NCBI GenBank assembly: GCA_016218715.1
Contig: JACRDG010000104.1
Coordinates: 62,001 to 126,000 of the forward strand
DNA from: Desulfomonile tiedjei
Lineage (GTDB): Bacteria; Desulfobacterota; Desulfomonilia; Desulfomonilales; Desulfomonilaceae
Direction: 5' to 3'
Length of the DNA stretch: 64,000 bases
Position 1 is the first letter of the stretch. Every line of letters starts with the position of its first letter. Positions 1 through 8,816 of the stretch are shown here, one piece after another. The position numbers were made by a program, and so were the translations under genes. Below the pieces are notes generated by a model. The model saw only the letters and a list, made by a program, of their open reading frames with translations. It was not told the origin of the DNA and made no database searches.

Positions 1-67
1 GCATTACTCTTGGCAAGGGGTATATCACTGCGGACAGACGTAGCAGATCGGCCTGTCGAGGATCGAA

Positions 68-292
68 GTGATCGAGAGTCGGTTCTATAACGTTGCCGGT
101 GTGAAGTGGGAAGCGCGCTTCTTTCGAAAAGGAGAAGAGTTTCCCGACACAGACAGGAAAGCGCCCCGGCAAGGGGTATGGGCGCGGCCCATGCATCAGG
201 GCTGGGATCGATCGCGCTTTGTGGCTGATTCCTGGCGCTTCGTTAATATAGACCCGGACACGCTCTACCTCGGCGAACGGGTCGAACGGTGA
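68..292 (+). CDS. Small hypothetical protein (doubtful)
   Basis: A 74-codon frame opening with GTG at 68; the frame is closed upstream by a TAG at 41-43, so it is not the tail of a longer gene in this phase. The product is basic and rich in Arg and Trp with no domain I recognise and no signal peptide. It ends convergently, overlapping the 3' end of the lipoprotein gene by 28 bases. It could be a spurious frame; there is no strong ribosome binding site. No function is proposed. Confidence 0.2.
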   Translation: MIESRFYNVAGVKWEARFFRKGEEFPDTDRKAPRQGVWARPMHQGWDRSRFVADSWRFVNIDPDTLYLGERVER

Positions 293-1181
293 CTGAGTTT
301 GGAAAGATCCGGAGATTCGGCAGCCGCCAGGTCCGCCGTGAAGCCTAATCGGCAGAGCAATGACTGCGCCCATGTGGGCATCGCGAGGGGGAAGGTGGCG
401 GGGGCCTGAGGCTCGGAACGGTCCCGACCGGCTGTTGCCGTCAAGGCGAGGACGGGACTTCGTTCAGGCATGATGCGGCTCAACCGCTCATCGAGCTGCT
501 GGATATCCGGGTGGTCCGATGCCAACGCCTGCCAATCCTGGAAGATGGTTTCGTCTCGGTTACCGTCTTTGAACAGGAGCGTGACCTTTCTGATCTGTCC
601 CGATTCATTGAGGACGAGCGTCACGCGTTCGATGCGCTCGAAATAGCGTTGCCCTCTGGGTTCACCCTGCACCAGGAGCGAGGGTTCCTCCTCGATAGCT
701 TGCACGGCTCGGAATTCGCGGAGCCCTCCGTTACCGATACTCTCGATCAAGGCCATGAGAGGATCTGCGAAGCGCGCGATATCTCGGTCCCCTTGGACTT
801 CGAACGTCTCCCTGTCCCGCTGATCGTGAATCACCGTAATCCGGGCTCCGTCGGATAGGAGTTCGACGTTTACATCGCCCGTCATGGTCAATTGAAATTT
901 ATTCGGCTTCTGGAAGACGAGGGATCCGCGGATGGTGAGCGCGCGGTTAAAGACGTCGGAAAGCCGTGTCTTCACGAAAGTTGTTTTGAATCGGTCCACC
1001 AGACGGGATTTCGCTTCCATGCTCTGGACGAGATCCTCGAAATCGGAAACCCGCACCGGACCGGTGCCGCTGCAAGCGCCCAAGAGCGCGGCACAGAGCA
1101 CCAGGAGGGCCGGCGATCGGAGGTAGGGAAGCCCCCCCTGTCGGCGGCGCGACTGGGCTCTGTCGAAGTCCCTGCCGACAC
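265..1181 (-). CDS. LolA-like outer-membrane lipoprotein, apparently frameshifted near its start
   Basis: The product is a secreted lipoprotein: a hydrophobic stretch (residues PALLVLCAALLGAC) ends in a lipobox with the lipidated Cys, followed by a beta-rich domain resembling LolA/DUF4292 lipoproteins. The reading frame that carries the lipobox has no ATG, GTG or TTG close enough upstream to make a normal signal peptide: the nearest are a GTG at 1101, which is too short, and a GTG at 1281, which is too long. A good ATG at 1181 lies in another frame and joins the lipobox frame exactly across a run of seven G (plus-strand C at 1132-1138). I therefore annotate from 1181 with a +/-1 shift in that run, which may be a sequencing error, slippage or a real mutation. 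The C-terminal ~40 residues are low in similarity to anything I know. Role in lipid or lipoprotein trafficking is inferred only. Confidence 0.6.
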
Positions 1182-1472
1182 CCTCTCCCCTGGAGGAGGG
1201 GCTGCGCGGGAGTAAACGTCCCAGCGACGTCGCGATGCAGGTCAGGCGAAAACGAAGTTCCCGGATAACCCTCAAAACCACCCTCAATCGGAATTGGACG
1301 ACGTAAGATGAATCACGTTGAAATCTTGAGAACAACCCCCTTGAACAATCATAACACACGATGGGGTTCTCGATCCAGCGAAACCGGCACGAGCAGGAAC
1401 TATGCGGCCGCTTGTACGAATCGATTCCAGGCCCTGTGCATCCATAATTAGGGAAGCGTGGTCGAGAATCCC

Positions 1473-1499
1473 TTGAAGTGCAAAACCGGGTCTGATAAT
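1473..1499 (+). promoter_or_regulatory. Possible sigma-70 promoter of nifU-nifS
   Basis: TTGAAG at 1473-1478 and GATAAT at 1494-1499 lie upstream of nifU, but the spacer is 15 bases, shorter than the usual 17. The region 1182-1543 holds no convincing gene, so a promoter is expected here; this is the best candidate seen. Confidence 0.3.
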
Positions 1500-1543
1500 T
1501 TTCGACTGCACAGCCGATCGTATCAGCCAAAGTTGAGGTGCCC

Positions 1544-2389
1544 ATGTGGGAATACAGCGACAAGGTTAAGGACCATTTTTTCAATCCGAGAAACGTCGGT
1601 GCTCTCGAAGACAGTAACGCGGTCGGAGAAGTAGGTTCTCTTGCCTGTGGGGACTCTTTGAAGCTCTTTCTCAAGGTCGATCCGGATACCGATCGTATCA
1701 TTGACGCGACCTTTCAGACCTTCGGATGCGGCAGCGCGATCGCTTCCAGCAGTGCGCTGACCGAGATGCTTAAAGGTAAGACCGTCCAGGAGGCCATGGA
1801 TATAACAAATAAGGATATTGCGGACTTCCTGGGTGGCCTTCCCAAGGAAAAGATGCACTGCTCGGTTATGGGCCGAGAGGCGCTTCACGCGGCTATCGCC
1901 CACTATCGTGGACAGCCGTCCCCCGCGGAACAGCTCGAAGGTGAGCTCGTCTGCCAGTGCTTCGGCGTCACGGACCTCCAGATCAAGCAGGTGGCCACGG
2001 AGAACAAACTTACTACGGTGGAGGAGGTCACCAACTACACCAAGGCAGGGGGCGGCTGCGGACTTTGTCACGAGAAGATTGAGGAAATCCTGTTGCAAAT
2101 TCGCGGTGAACAGAAGAAGGACGAGGCGCCACCGGTTCCTGCCGCTAAACGCATGACCAATCTGCAGAAGATAGCGAAAATACAGGAAGTAATCGAGAGA
2201 GAGATACGCCCGATGTTGCAGCAGGACGGGGGGGACGTCGAACTGGTCGACGTGGAAGGGGCTCGCGTTCTGCTGGCGCTGAGGGGTATGTGCACGTCGT
2301 GTCCAAGTGCCGCGCTCACTCGGGAAGGTATCGAAGCGAAACTGAGGGAACTCGTGCTTCCGGACCTCGTCGTCGAGGAGGTAGCGTGA
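1544..2389 (+). CDS. nifU: NifU-type iron-sulfur cluster scaffold protein
   Basis: Full-length three-domain NifU (281 residues). The N-terminal IscU-like domain has the cluster ligands in [14 protein letters not shown] and KMHCSV. The central BFD-like [2Fe-2S] domain has CQCFGVTD and GGGCGLC. The C-terminal Nfu domain has CTSCPSA. It builds transient Fe-S clusters with sulfur from NifS and passes them to apo-proteins in the cytoplasm. ATG at 1544 (MWEYSDKV) matches the usual NifU start; an in-frame GTG at 1538 is less likely. The stop overlaps the ATG of nifS, so the pair is co-translated. The neighbourhood has no nif structural genes, so this is probably the housekeeping Fe-S system of an anaerobe with many Fe-S enzymes. 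Confidence 0.96.
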   Translation: MWEYSDKVKDHFFNPRNVGALEDSNAVGEVGSLACGDSLKLFLKVDPDTDRIIDATFQTFGCGSAIASSSALTEMLKGKTVQEAMDITNKDIADFLGGLPKEKMHCSVMGREALHAAIAHYRGQPSPAEQLEGELVCQCFGVTDLQIKQVATENKLTTVEEVTNYTKAGGGCGLCHEKIEEILLQIRGEQKKDEAPPVPAAKRMTNLQKIAKIQEVIEREIRPMLQQDGGDVELVDVEGARVLLALRGMCTSCPSAALTREGIEAKLRELVLPDLVVEEVA

Positions 2390-3579
2390 TGAACCCGGTT
2401 TACCTGGACAACAATGCCACCACTAAGGTTGCTGCGGAAGTATTCGAGGCCATGAAGCCCTTCTTTTGCGAGAGATACGGCAATCCTTCCAGCATGCATT
2501 CGTTCGGCGGGAACGTCGCCCGCGACGTCGCTGCCGCCCGAGCGGCCTTGGCCGCATTGTTGGGAGCCTCCTCTCCCCAGGAGGTGGTGTTCACGTCAGG
2601 CGGGACGGAATCTGATTCCACGGCGATTCTGAGCGCATTGGCAACCAGCCCCGAGCGACGGGAGATCGTCACCAGTCGGGTCGAGCATCCTGCAGTGCTA
2701 AATCTGTGCAGGTACCTGGCCAGGGACAAAGGATACACCGTTCGATGGTTGTCGGTGGATCGAGAAGGGCGGCTGGATATGGAAGAGGTCCAGAGTAAGA
2801 TCTCCGACCATACCGCCATCGTCTCGGTCATGTGGGCCAACAACGAGACCGGCGTGATCTTCCCCATACAGCAGATCGGGGAAATCGCCCACGAGCGCGG
2901 TGCCCTGATGCATACGGACGCGGTCCAGGCAGTGGGCAAGATCCCCCTGGACTTGAAGGCTTCGGCAATTGATTTCATTTCCCTGTCCGGGCACAAACTT
3001 CATGGACCCAAAGGGATCGGGGCCCTCTACGTGAAGCGAGGAACTCGATTCTCTCCCTTTGTGTTGGGAGGGCACCAGGAATCCAACCGGAGAGGTGGAA
3101 CGGAAAACGTTCCCGGAATCGTAGGTCTCGGGACGGCTGCTCGCCTTGCAGCGAAGAACCTGGACGAGGAGAACGACCGGGTCAGACGATTGCGCGATAA
3201 GCTCGAGCAGGGAGTCATGGCCGGAATCCCTTTTGCCCATCTGAACGGCCACAAAGAGGCGAGACTCCCCAATACGCTCAACGTGGGGTTCGAATTCGTC
3301 GAGGGGGAGGCGATCCTCATGCGGCTGGACGAAAAGGGGATATGTGCTTCATCGGGATCTGCCTGCACATCGGGGTCTCTCGAACCATCGCACGTTCTTC
3401 GGGCCATGGGGGTACCGTTCACGTCGGTGCACGGTTCGATTCGATTCTCGCTATCGCGATACACAACCGCGGAGGAAATAGACTACGTCCTGACGGAATT
3501 ACCGGGAATAATTCACTTTCTCAGGTCAGTCTCGCCGTTCGGACGAGAAAACCTCGAGGCAATATGCAGAGTCCACTGA
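2389..3579 (+). CDS. nifS: Cysteine desulfurase NifS
   Basis: A 396-residue PLP enzyme that converts L-cysteine to L-alanine and delivers persulfide sulfur to NifU. Visible marks are the N-terminal YLDNNATTK, the PLP lysine in SGHKLHGPKG and the catalytic cysteine in SSGSACTSG, which is the class I (NifS/IscS) loop. The start ATG overlaps the nifU stop as TGATG, and GAGGAGG lies just upstream inside nifU. A longer open frame begins at 2290, but it lies within nifU and the family start is at 2389. Confidence 0.96.
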   Translation: MNPVYLDNNATTKVAAEVFEAMKPFFCERYGNPSSMHSFGGNVARDVAAARAALAALLGASSPQEVVFTSGGTESDSTAILSALATSPERREIVTSRVEHPAVLNLCRYLARDKGYTVRWLSVDREGRLDMEEVQSKISDHTAIVSVMWANNETGVIFPIQQIGEIAHERGALMHTDAVQAVGKIPLDLKASAIDFISLSGHKLHGPKGIGALYVKRGTRFSPFVLGGHQESNRRGGTENVPGIVGLGTAARLAAKNLDEENDRVRRLRDKLEQGVMAGIPFAHLNGHKEARLPNTLNVGFEFVEGEAILMRLDEKGICASSGSACTSGSLEPSHVLRAMGVPFTSVHGSIRFSLSRYTTAEEIDYVLTELPGIIHFLRSVSPFGRENLEAICRVH

Positions 3580-3749
3580 AGTGGCTTCCCGGCAGAGACA
3601 TACTGGCCAACCCTCCCACTGCCTGACTGGCGGCCTCGGTGGAAGTACGCGAACCGCATACGTGCAGGATCGCCGGCATACGCAATCCTTCCGCAGCGAA
3701 GACCGCAGTGCCAATCATTTCAGAGAACTCGGAGAGTGCGCAAAAGGGG

Positions 3750-5252
3750 TTACTTCTTTGCGGTCAGCGCCTTGAGACGTTCACGCAATCGGCCCAGGAA
3801 TTTCCCATCCATTGTGAAGACCGCCCCGTGCAACTCATGAGGTTCGGCCTGGGCGTAAACGGTTTCCGGTTCCGGGGTTGTCTCCAGTGGCGCGGGAGGC
3901 CTATCGACTTCCGCAGCGGGCTTCGCGGTCTCCTGCGGCTCGCTGCCCGCAGGTTTTGAAGTCATTTCCGCGGCCTCGGGTTCTGACGGCTTGGTCTTCC
4001 AACCTGCCTTCAGCAGCATTGGATGCTTGTCATCCTTCTTGAACAGGGAGATGGTCAGGCGGGGCTTATCCAGGAAGACGGTTGCCAGGTCCGAAGGAGC
4101 CGGAGAGGTCACGGACTTCCATTCCAGGTCCTTGAGGTCCCAGAGGATGCCGGTAACGGCCCACGCATCGATCTTGTCTTTTTTCTCCGGTTCCTCCAAC
4201 GTCCAGGTCTTGTCCTTGCCGAGCAGTGCAACCAACCGGCGACCATCCAACTCGATTTCAGCTTTGTTGATCTCCGTGGGATTGAAATCAAGCACGGACC
4301 GATCCCTGATTTTGTCGGGATCGAGGGTGAGGCTGTTCAGTACCTTGCCGTCGACAAGATAGATGGTGTCCTGCCCCTTGATCCGAGTGTAGCGGTCTGA
4401 ATCCGGGGAAACCGACTCCGGTCCCTTCGTCTTGGCCTTGCCGACGAGAAGTGTCTGCTGCACCTTGTTTCCGCCGAGGAAAATGGTCTCGCCCGGATTG
4501 TCGAGGCCGTATGGGTCTCCCTCTTTTTGGGGCTCGTCAATGATCTCTTTGGCCGTGAGAGCAGTCAGGGTCTTGAGATTCCGGCGCGCCGCCTGATACT
4601 TGACGGCAAACGAATCAGGCTTGGTCAGGACCCATTTGTCGGGCGCCTTCCGCTCGAAGTCGGTCACTGCTCCCTGCCGCTGGATCACCATGCGGTCCAC
4701 ATCGGCTTCGGCTACGCGAAATACGGATTTGTCCCGGAGGTCGAAGACGGACCTGTTGAGGCTGTTTTTCAACGTGTCTGCGACCAGCAGCAGCCGCGGC
4801 TCCTTGTCCACCCGCACGTAATATGAGGTTTTCGCTGCATTGAGCGCGCCAAACGAAATGTCGGCTCTTTGATCCTCGGTAGAAACAACGAGGGAAAACG
4901 CCGGCTTGTCGAGGCCATAATCAAGCCATTTCACGTCCTTTTCGAGGACCACCTTTTCCGATTTGGCCTCGGCGAGGGACTGTAGCATTCCCAGCACTTG
5001 CGGTTCGTCGGCTTTGGTCTTCACGGGGTCGTTCATGACCCAGATGTTCGCAGGCTTCTCGATCTGGATCGTTCCCCCGTCCCGCGAAATCAGCTCGACT
5101 TTGACGACCTTTTCGGTGACGAGGGAAACTATCTTCTGCGATTTCTCTTCGATCGCCTCTTGCTTCTGCTTCTCCCTGATTTCCACCACGTAGACGTAAG
5201 CCCCTAGAGCTACAAGAATTACCAAGTATATAAGGATCTTGCTCGGCTTCAT
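3750..5252 (-). CDS. DUF4340 membrane-anchored protein of a Gld-type ABC operon
   Basis: A 500-residue protein with one N-terminal membrane anchor (IYLVILVALGAYVYVVEI) and a large extracytoplasmic domain of the DUF4340 kind, followed by a Pro/Glu/Ala-rich linker near the C-terminus. It is the last gene of the operon ATPase - permease - GldG-like - DUF4340. DUF4340 proteins commonly accompany GldG-like proteins; their biochemical role is unknown. Start ATG 5252 follows GAGGACTGGAT. It probably works as an accessory subunit of the transporter on the periplasmic side (inferred). Confidence 0.85.
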   Translation of the reverse strand: MKPSKILIYLVILVALGAYVYVVEIREKQKQEAIEEKSQKIVSLVTEKVVKVELISRDGGTIQIEKPANIWVMNDPVKTKADEPQVLGMLQSLAEAKSEKVVLEKDVKWLDYGLDKPAFSLVVSTEDQRADISFGALNAAKTSYYVRVDKEPRLLLVADTLKNSLNRSVFDLRDKSVFRVAEADVDRMVIQRQGAVTDFERKAPDKWVLTKPDSFAVKYQAARRNLKTLTALTAKEIIDEPQKEGDPYGLDNPGETIFLGGNKVQQTLLVGKAKTKGPESVSPDSDRYTRIKGQDTIYLVDGKVLNSLTLDPDKIRDRSVLDFNPTEINKAEIELDGRRLVALLGKDKTWTLEEPEKKDKIDAWAVTGILWDLKDLEWKSVTSPAPSDLATVFLDKPRLTISLFKKDDKHPMLLKAGWKTKPSEPEAAEMTSKPAGSEPQETAKPAAEVDRPPAPLETTPEPETVYAQAEPHELHGAVFTMDGKFLGRLRERLKALTAKK

Positions 5253-5346
5253 ATCCAGTCCTCGATTAAGGCCGCTAGAATCAGCCTCGTACCAGTCCGT
5301 TCTGTCTTACCATCAGGTTGCTGGGCCGCGTTGCGAGCCCCCAAGG

Positions 5347-6828
5347 TCACGCCGCGATGGATCGCCGCCGGTAGAGGAAAACCAGGACTCCGGCAATAAT
5401 CCAGGCCAGCGGAACGAGCCCCATCGGAATCAGCAGCGTAAACAGGGATTCGCTCGGTGTCAGGACGATCGGCTGGGCGTGCAATGATTTCGGCCGAATG
5501 GCAATGAGATTTTCGTCCTCGGCCAGCCAGGAGACCGTGTTCATGAAAAGGTCGCCGTTGCCCTGGAGCTTGAAATACTTGTTCGCAGCGAAGAGCGAGC
5601 TACCGGCCACGACCAATCGCCCCTTCTTGATTGTGGTATCCGGGTCTTGTCCTTCAGCCTTTTCGTCCTGTTGCTCGGCTGTCGGCTCTTTCTTGGCCGA
5701 CTCATCCCCCTTCTTGGGGCTCTTCATAGCCGCCTCGGGGTCGAAGTGGCTTACCACCCCCATCACCGGAATCGGCCCTTTCTTGCCGGTTTTCTCGTCG
5801 AAGTTGGCCGTGCGCAAATCAAGCTGCTCTTTACTAATCGTCCACGAGTCCTGACTGGTGAGGGCCAATTCTTGCCCTTCCAACCCGGGTGCCAGTTTCT
5901 CGGGAACGCGTACGGAGCGCGCTTCGGGAAAGAACGAGGCCAACTCGAAGTTCTTGGTTATCGGGAAGTCGATGTACGTCGTAATAATGGGCATCAGGTA
6001 GTCACCACCGACCGCTCGACTCATGCGGTCGACCACGATATCTTCGGCAGTCTCGAACCCGTAGTCTTTGAGGAACTCACAGAGTTTGGGTGTCTGGAAA
6101 GGATTCAGGAGCACCAGGACGCTCCCTCCCCGATCCAGGTAGCCCCGGATCATCTCGAATTCCGCATCCATGGGATCGGTCTTTGGGCCTCCGATCACCA
6201 GGATGGCTGCGTCCTCCGGAACCGAGGGGGATTGCATGAGGACGAGGTCGGCAGTCTTGTAGTTTTGTTTTTCGATTTGCTCCTTGGCAATCTTGAAGCC
6301 CACGGGCTCAGCCGAATCGGTCGCGTGCTCGCCGTGGCCCTTCAGAAAATAGATCTTCTTCACTTCCGTTCTGAGCAACTTGACGAGGCCGTTGGTCAAG
6401 TTCTCCTCGTCCAGGGTGGTTATCCTCGTGTCTTGTCCGGCCGCCTTAATGACAAGGGTAGGGTAGGACTCCACCTTGTTCGCAAGAGCCAGTGCACGAT
6501 CTTGGTCGGGATCCGCAAAAGTATAGACGAAACTGGAGTCGACGTCCCGGTATTGGTCCAACAGCTCCTGCGCCGCGGCGCGAGCCTTGAGGTTCTTGAT
6601 GTCGTAAAACCCTATCACTTCGATGGGGATCTTCTTCTCCTTGAATGTCTCCAGGATTTTCTTGCTCTGAGGTGAGAGCGTGTACCTCCCCCCTTGTGTG
6701 AGGTCCCATCGCTCGGGATGCTGCAGTGTGATGTACTGAACCGCCACGATGATCGCCAGGAAAATGATCGCGCCAATCAGTGTTCCCGCGCCCAATACCA
6801 GTTTTCTCTTAGAGTATTCGCCTTCCAC
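5347..6828 (-). CDS. GldG-family ABC transporter auxiliary protein
   Basis: 493 residues: an N-terminal membrane segment (about residues 12-33), a long extracytoplasmic region of the GldG/DUF4350 type (start of the domain near RWDLTQGGRYTLSPQSKKIL), and a C-terminal membrane segment followed by a short basic tail (VFLYRRRSIAA). A low-complexity charged insert rich in Lys/Glu/Asp lies around residue 390. The start is GTG at 6828, three bases after the permease stop, with GGGGA upstream. In Bacteroidetes GldG belongs to the gliding ABC complex, but homologues are widespread and gliding cannot be inferred here. Confidence 0.87.
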   Translation of the reverse strand: MEGEYSKRKLVLGAGTLIGAIIFLAIIVAVQYITLQHPERWDLTQGGRYTLSPQSKKILETFKEKKIPIEVIGFYDIKNLKARAAAQELLDQYRDVDSSFVYTFADPDQDRALALANKVESYPTLVIKAAGQDTRITTLDEENLTNGLVKLLRTEVKKIYFLKGHGEHATDSAEPVGFKIAKEQIEKQNYKTADLVLMQSPSVPEDAAILVIGGPKTDPMDAEFEMIRGYLDRGGSVLVLLNPFQTPKLCEFLKDYGFETAEDIVVDRMSRAVGGDYLMPIITTYIDFPITKNFELASFFPEARSVRVPEKLAPGLEGQELALTSQDSWTISKEQLDLRTANFDEKTGKKGPIPVMGVVSHFDPEAAMKSPKKGDESAKKEPTAEQQDEKAEGQDPDTTIKKGRLVVAGSSLFAANKYFKLQGNGDLFMNTVSWLAEDENLIAIRPKSLHAQPIVLTPSESLFTLLIPMGLVPLAWIIAGVLVFLYRRRSIAA

Positions 6829-6831
6829 GCT

Positions 6832-7602
6832 TTATCCCCTCCACCTGTGGGCTTCCACCGAGCGTACCGTCAAGAACAGGAAGAAGGCCGTAAACAGAAC
6901 AAAGAACGAGACGTCGCTTAGTGACAGAACACCCCTGTTGAAAGAATCCAAATGTTCCAGAATCGACAGCTCCTTGATTATCGCGCCTGCAGTTTTGCCT
7001 GCTACGGTCGAGGTCCAGCTCAGTATCCAGCACAGCAGGGCCGCACCGAATGTCACGACCGCCGAGATAATCTGGTTTTCGGTGAGCGATGAGATGAAAG
7101 TGCCGAGTGCCATGAAGGCCATCCCCATGAGAAACAACCCGAGGTAGCACGTCAATACGGTTCCCATGTCAGGCTTTCCAATGGCAGTTAACAACAGCAC
7201 CGATGCTCCTGTCCCGAGCAGCATGACCAGCAGCACGAACGCTGCGGCCAGAAATTTCCCTACCGTAACTCCCGTGTCGGTGATCGGGTAGGTCAGGAGT
7301 AATTCTATGGCGCCGGACTTCTTTTCTTCCGAGAAGAGCCGCATGGTAAGGAGCGGCATCACGAAGAGGAGCACAATCGCCAGGTTCTGCACGAGTGGCC
7401 GGACCACCACGTCGGTAAGATTGATACGCTCCGCCAGCATGGGGTTCCCGGTTGCCTGCAGGCTGAGAATGCTCATGAACGAAATGTTGGCCCAAAAGAA
7501 GAAACCGGAAATGAACAGGAAACTCGCTATCACCACATAGGCGATGGGGGAGACGAAAAAACTCCCCATCTCCTTACGGAACACGGCATAAAAACCTCGC
7601 AT
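6832..7602 (-). CDS. ABC-2 type permease, GldF-like
   Basis: A 256-residue integral membrane protein with about six hydrophobic segments, including FVSPIAYVVIASFLFISG and MPLLTMRLFSEEKKSGAIELL, the latter being the hallmark ABC-2/CcmB-like cytoplasmic loop. It forms the membrane channel of an ABC exporter with the ATPase encoded immediately upstream. ATG at 7602 overlaps the ATPase stop (TGATG) and has AGGAGG seven bases upstream; a TTG one codon earlier is less likely. Confidence 0.9.
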   Translation of the reverse strand: MRGFYAVFRKEMGSFFVSPIAYVVIASFLFISGFFFWANISFMSILSLQATGNPMLAERINLTDVVVRPLVQNLAIVLLFVMPLLTMRLFSEEKKSGAIELLLTYPITDTGVTVGKFLAAAFVLLVMLLGTGASVLLLTAIGKPDMGTVLTCYLGLFLMGMAFMALGTFISSLTENQIISAVVTFGAALLCWILSWTSTVAGKTAGAIIKELSILEHLDSFNRGVLSLSDVSFFVLFTAFFLFLTVRSVEAHRWRG

Positions 7603-8585
7603 CAAGCCACCTCCTGCTGAGATGCTTCCTGCTGGGAGGAATCCACTTCGCTCTCTTCCGTTACCAGGTCAATGAAAACATCCTCGAGCGTCACCTGGAC
7701 GGCCCCAAGTTCCAGCAGGTCCCAACCTTTTTCCAGAACTGCCCGTGCCACCAGCGGCCGAACATCGCTTTCAGCGTCCGCCTCGATGATAGCTTCCACT
7801 TCACCTCCCGGACCGCTACTGCCGAGACGGACCCCAGTCACTTTCTCAACATGAGTCAGCACGTCCTCCACCTGGCTCTCCGGAGCTCTGAGCACCACCC
7901 GGCACCGCGAGGACTTTCCATGCCCCCGGGTCAGGTTCGTCGGGGAGTCTTCCGCAACGATGGTTCCTTTGTTGATGATGAGCACGCGATCGCAGACCTG
8001 GCCCACCTCGGGGAGTATGTGCGTGGACAGAATCACGGTTCGATTCTGAGCGAATCCTTTGATGAGCTGCCGGATTTCCCGTATCTGTCTCGGGTCCAGC
8101 CCGATGGTGGGTTCGTCGAGGATGAGGATCGGAGGATCGCCTATCAGTGCTTGTGCGAGCCCAACCCGCTGTCGGTACCCCTTGGAGAGCCAGCGGATCA
8201 GCTTGGGCATCACTCCGGTTAGCCCAACCGACTCGGTTACTCGCTCGATTTCCTGCTTTCTGGATGAGGAACGGACTCCCTTTGCCCTCGCGACGAAATC
8301 GAGGTAAGATCCAACACGCATCCAGTCGTAGAGAGGCACGTTCTCGGGGAGATAGCCCACCTTCTGCCGAATCTCCAATGAATCCTTGCGCACGTCCTTG
8401 CCGAGAATGGTCACCGTCCCCTCGGAGGCGGGCGTAAAACAGGTGAGGATTCGCATCGTGGTGGTTTTGCCCGCACCATTTGGGCCGAGGAATCCAACAA
8501 TTTCACCAGATCTTATGCGAAAACTGACGTTCTTTATCGCAGCGAGGCGGCCATAGTACTTGGTCAGGCCTTCGACTTCGATCAT
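7602..8585 (-). CDS. ABC transporter ATP-binding protein, GldA-like
   Basis: A 327-residue ATPase. Walker A GPNGAGKTT, Q-loop, signature LSKGYRQRVGLAQ and Walker B ILILDEPTIGLD are intact, followed by a C-terminal extension of about 100 residues typical of GldA/CcmA-type ABC-2 exporters. First gene of the four-gene minus-strand operon. ATG 8585 is preceded by AGGAGG with seven bases spacing; a TTG two codons upstream overlaps the spacing region and is rejected. The substrate cannot be read from the sequence. Confidence 0.92.
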   Translation of the reverse strand: MIEVEGLTKYYGRLAAIKNVSFRIRSGEIVGFLGPNGAGKTTTMRILTCFTPASEGTVTILGKDVRKDSLEIRQKVGYLPENVPLYDWMRVGSYLDFVARAKGVRSSSRKQEIERVTESVGLTGVMPKLIRWLSKGYRQRVGLAQALIGDPPILILDEPTIGLDPRQIREIRQLIKGFAQNRTVILSTHILPEVGQVCDRVLIINKGTIVAEDSPTNLTRGHGKSSRCRVVLRAPESQVEDVLTHVEKVTGVRLGSSGPGGEVEAIIEADAESDVRPLVARAVLEKGWDLLELGAVQVTLEDVFIDLVTEESEVDSSQQEASQQEVA

Positions 8586-8816
8586 CGCCAATCCTCCTCG
8601 GGACTTGTCTTGAAAAGACCGTTCTACCCATACTCAGTGGTTTGTCAAGCCCTTGCCTTCCAGGCTCGTCAAAATCCGCGGCAAAAGCACCGCGTGGAGC
8701 CTCGTACCGTTGACCCAGCCCCAGGCTCGTGATATGGGTCGTTCGCGAGGAAACGTTCCTCAGGCGCCGCAGAACTTGGCCGCCACTATCCTACCGAGAA
8801 AGGCGATCATCTGTCC

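Noticed and set aside
1132-1138. Programmed frameshift in the lipoprotein gene
   Set aside because: The G7 run is suggestive, but without comparison a sequencing error is equally likely, so no programmed mechanism is claimed.
3580-3749. Terminator between convergent nifS and the DUF4340 gene
   Set aside because: I found no stem with convincing length or U-run in these 170 bases.
5647-6675. 342-codon plus-strand frame
   Set aside because: It lies entirely opposite the GldG-like gene, shows no domain, and its composition is that of a complementary shadow of a high-GC gene.
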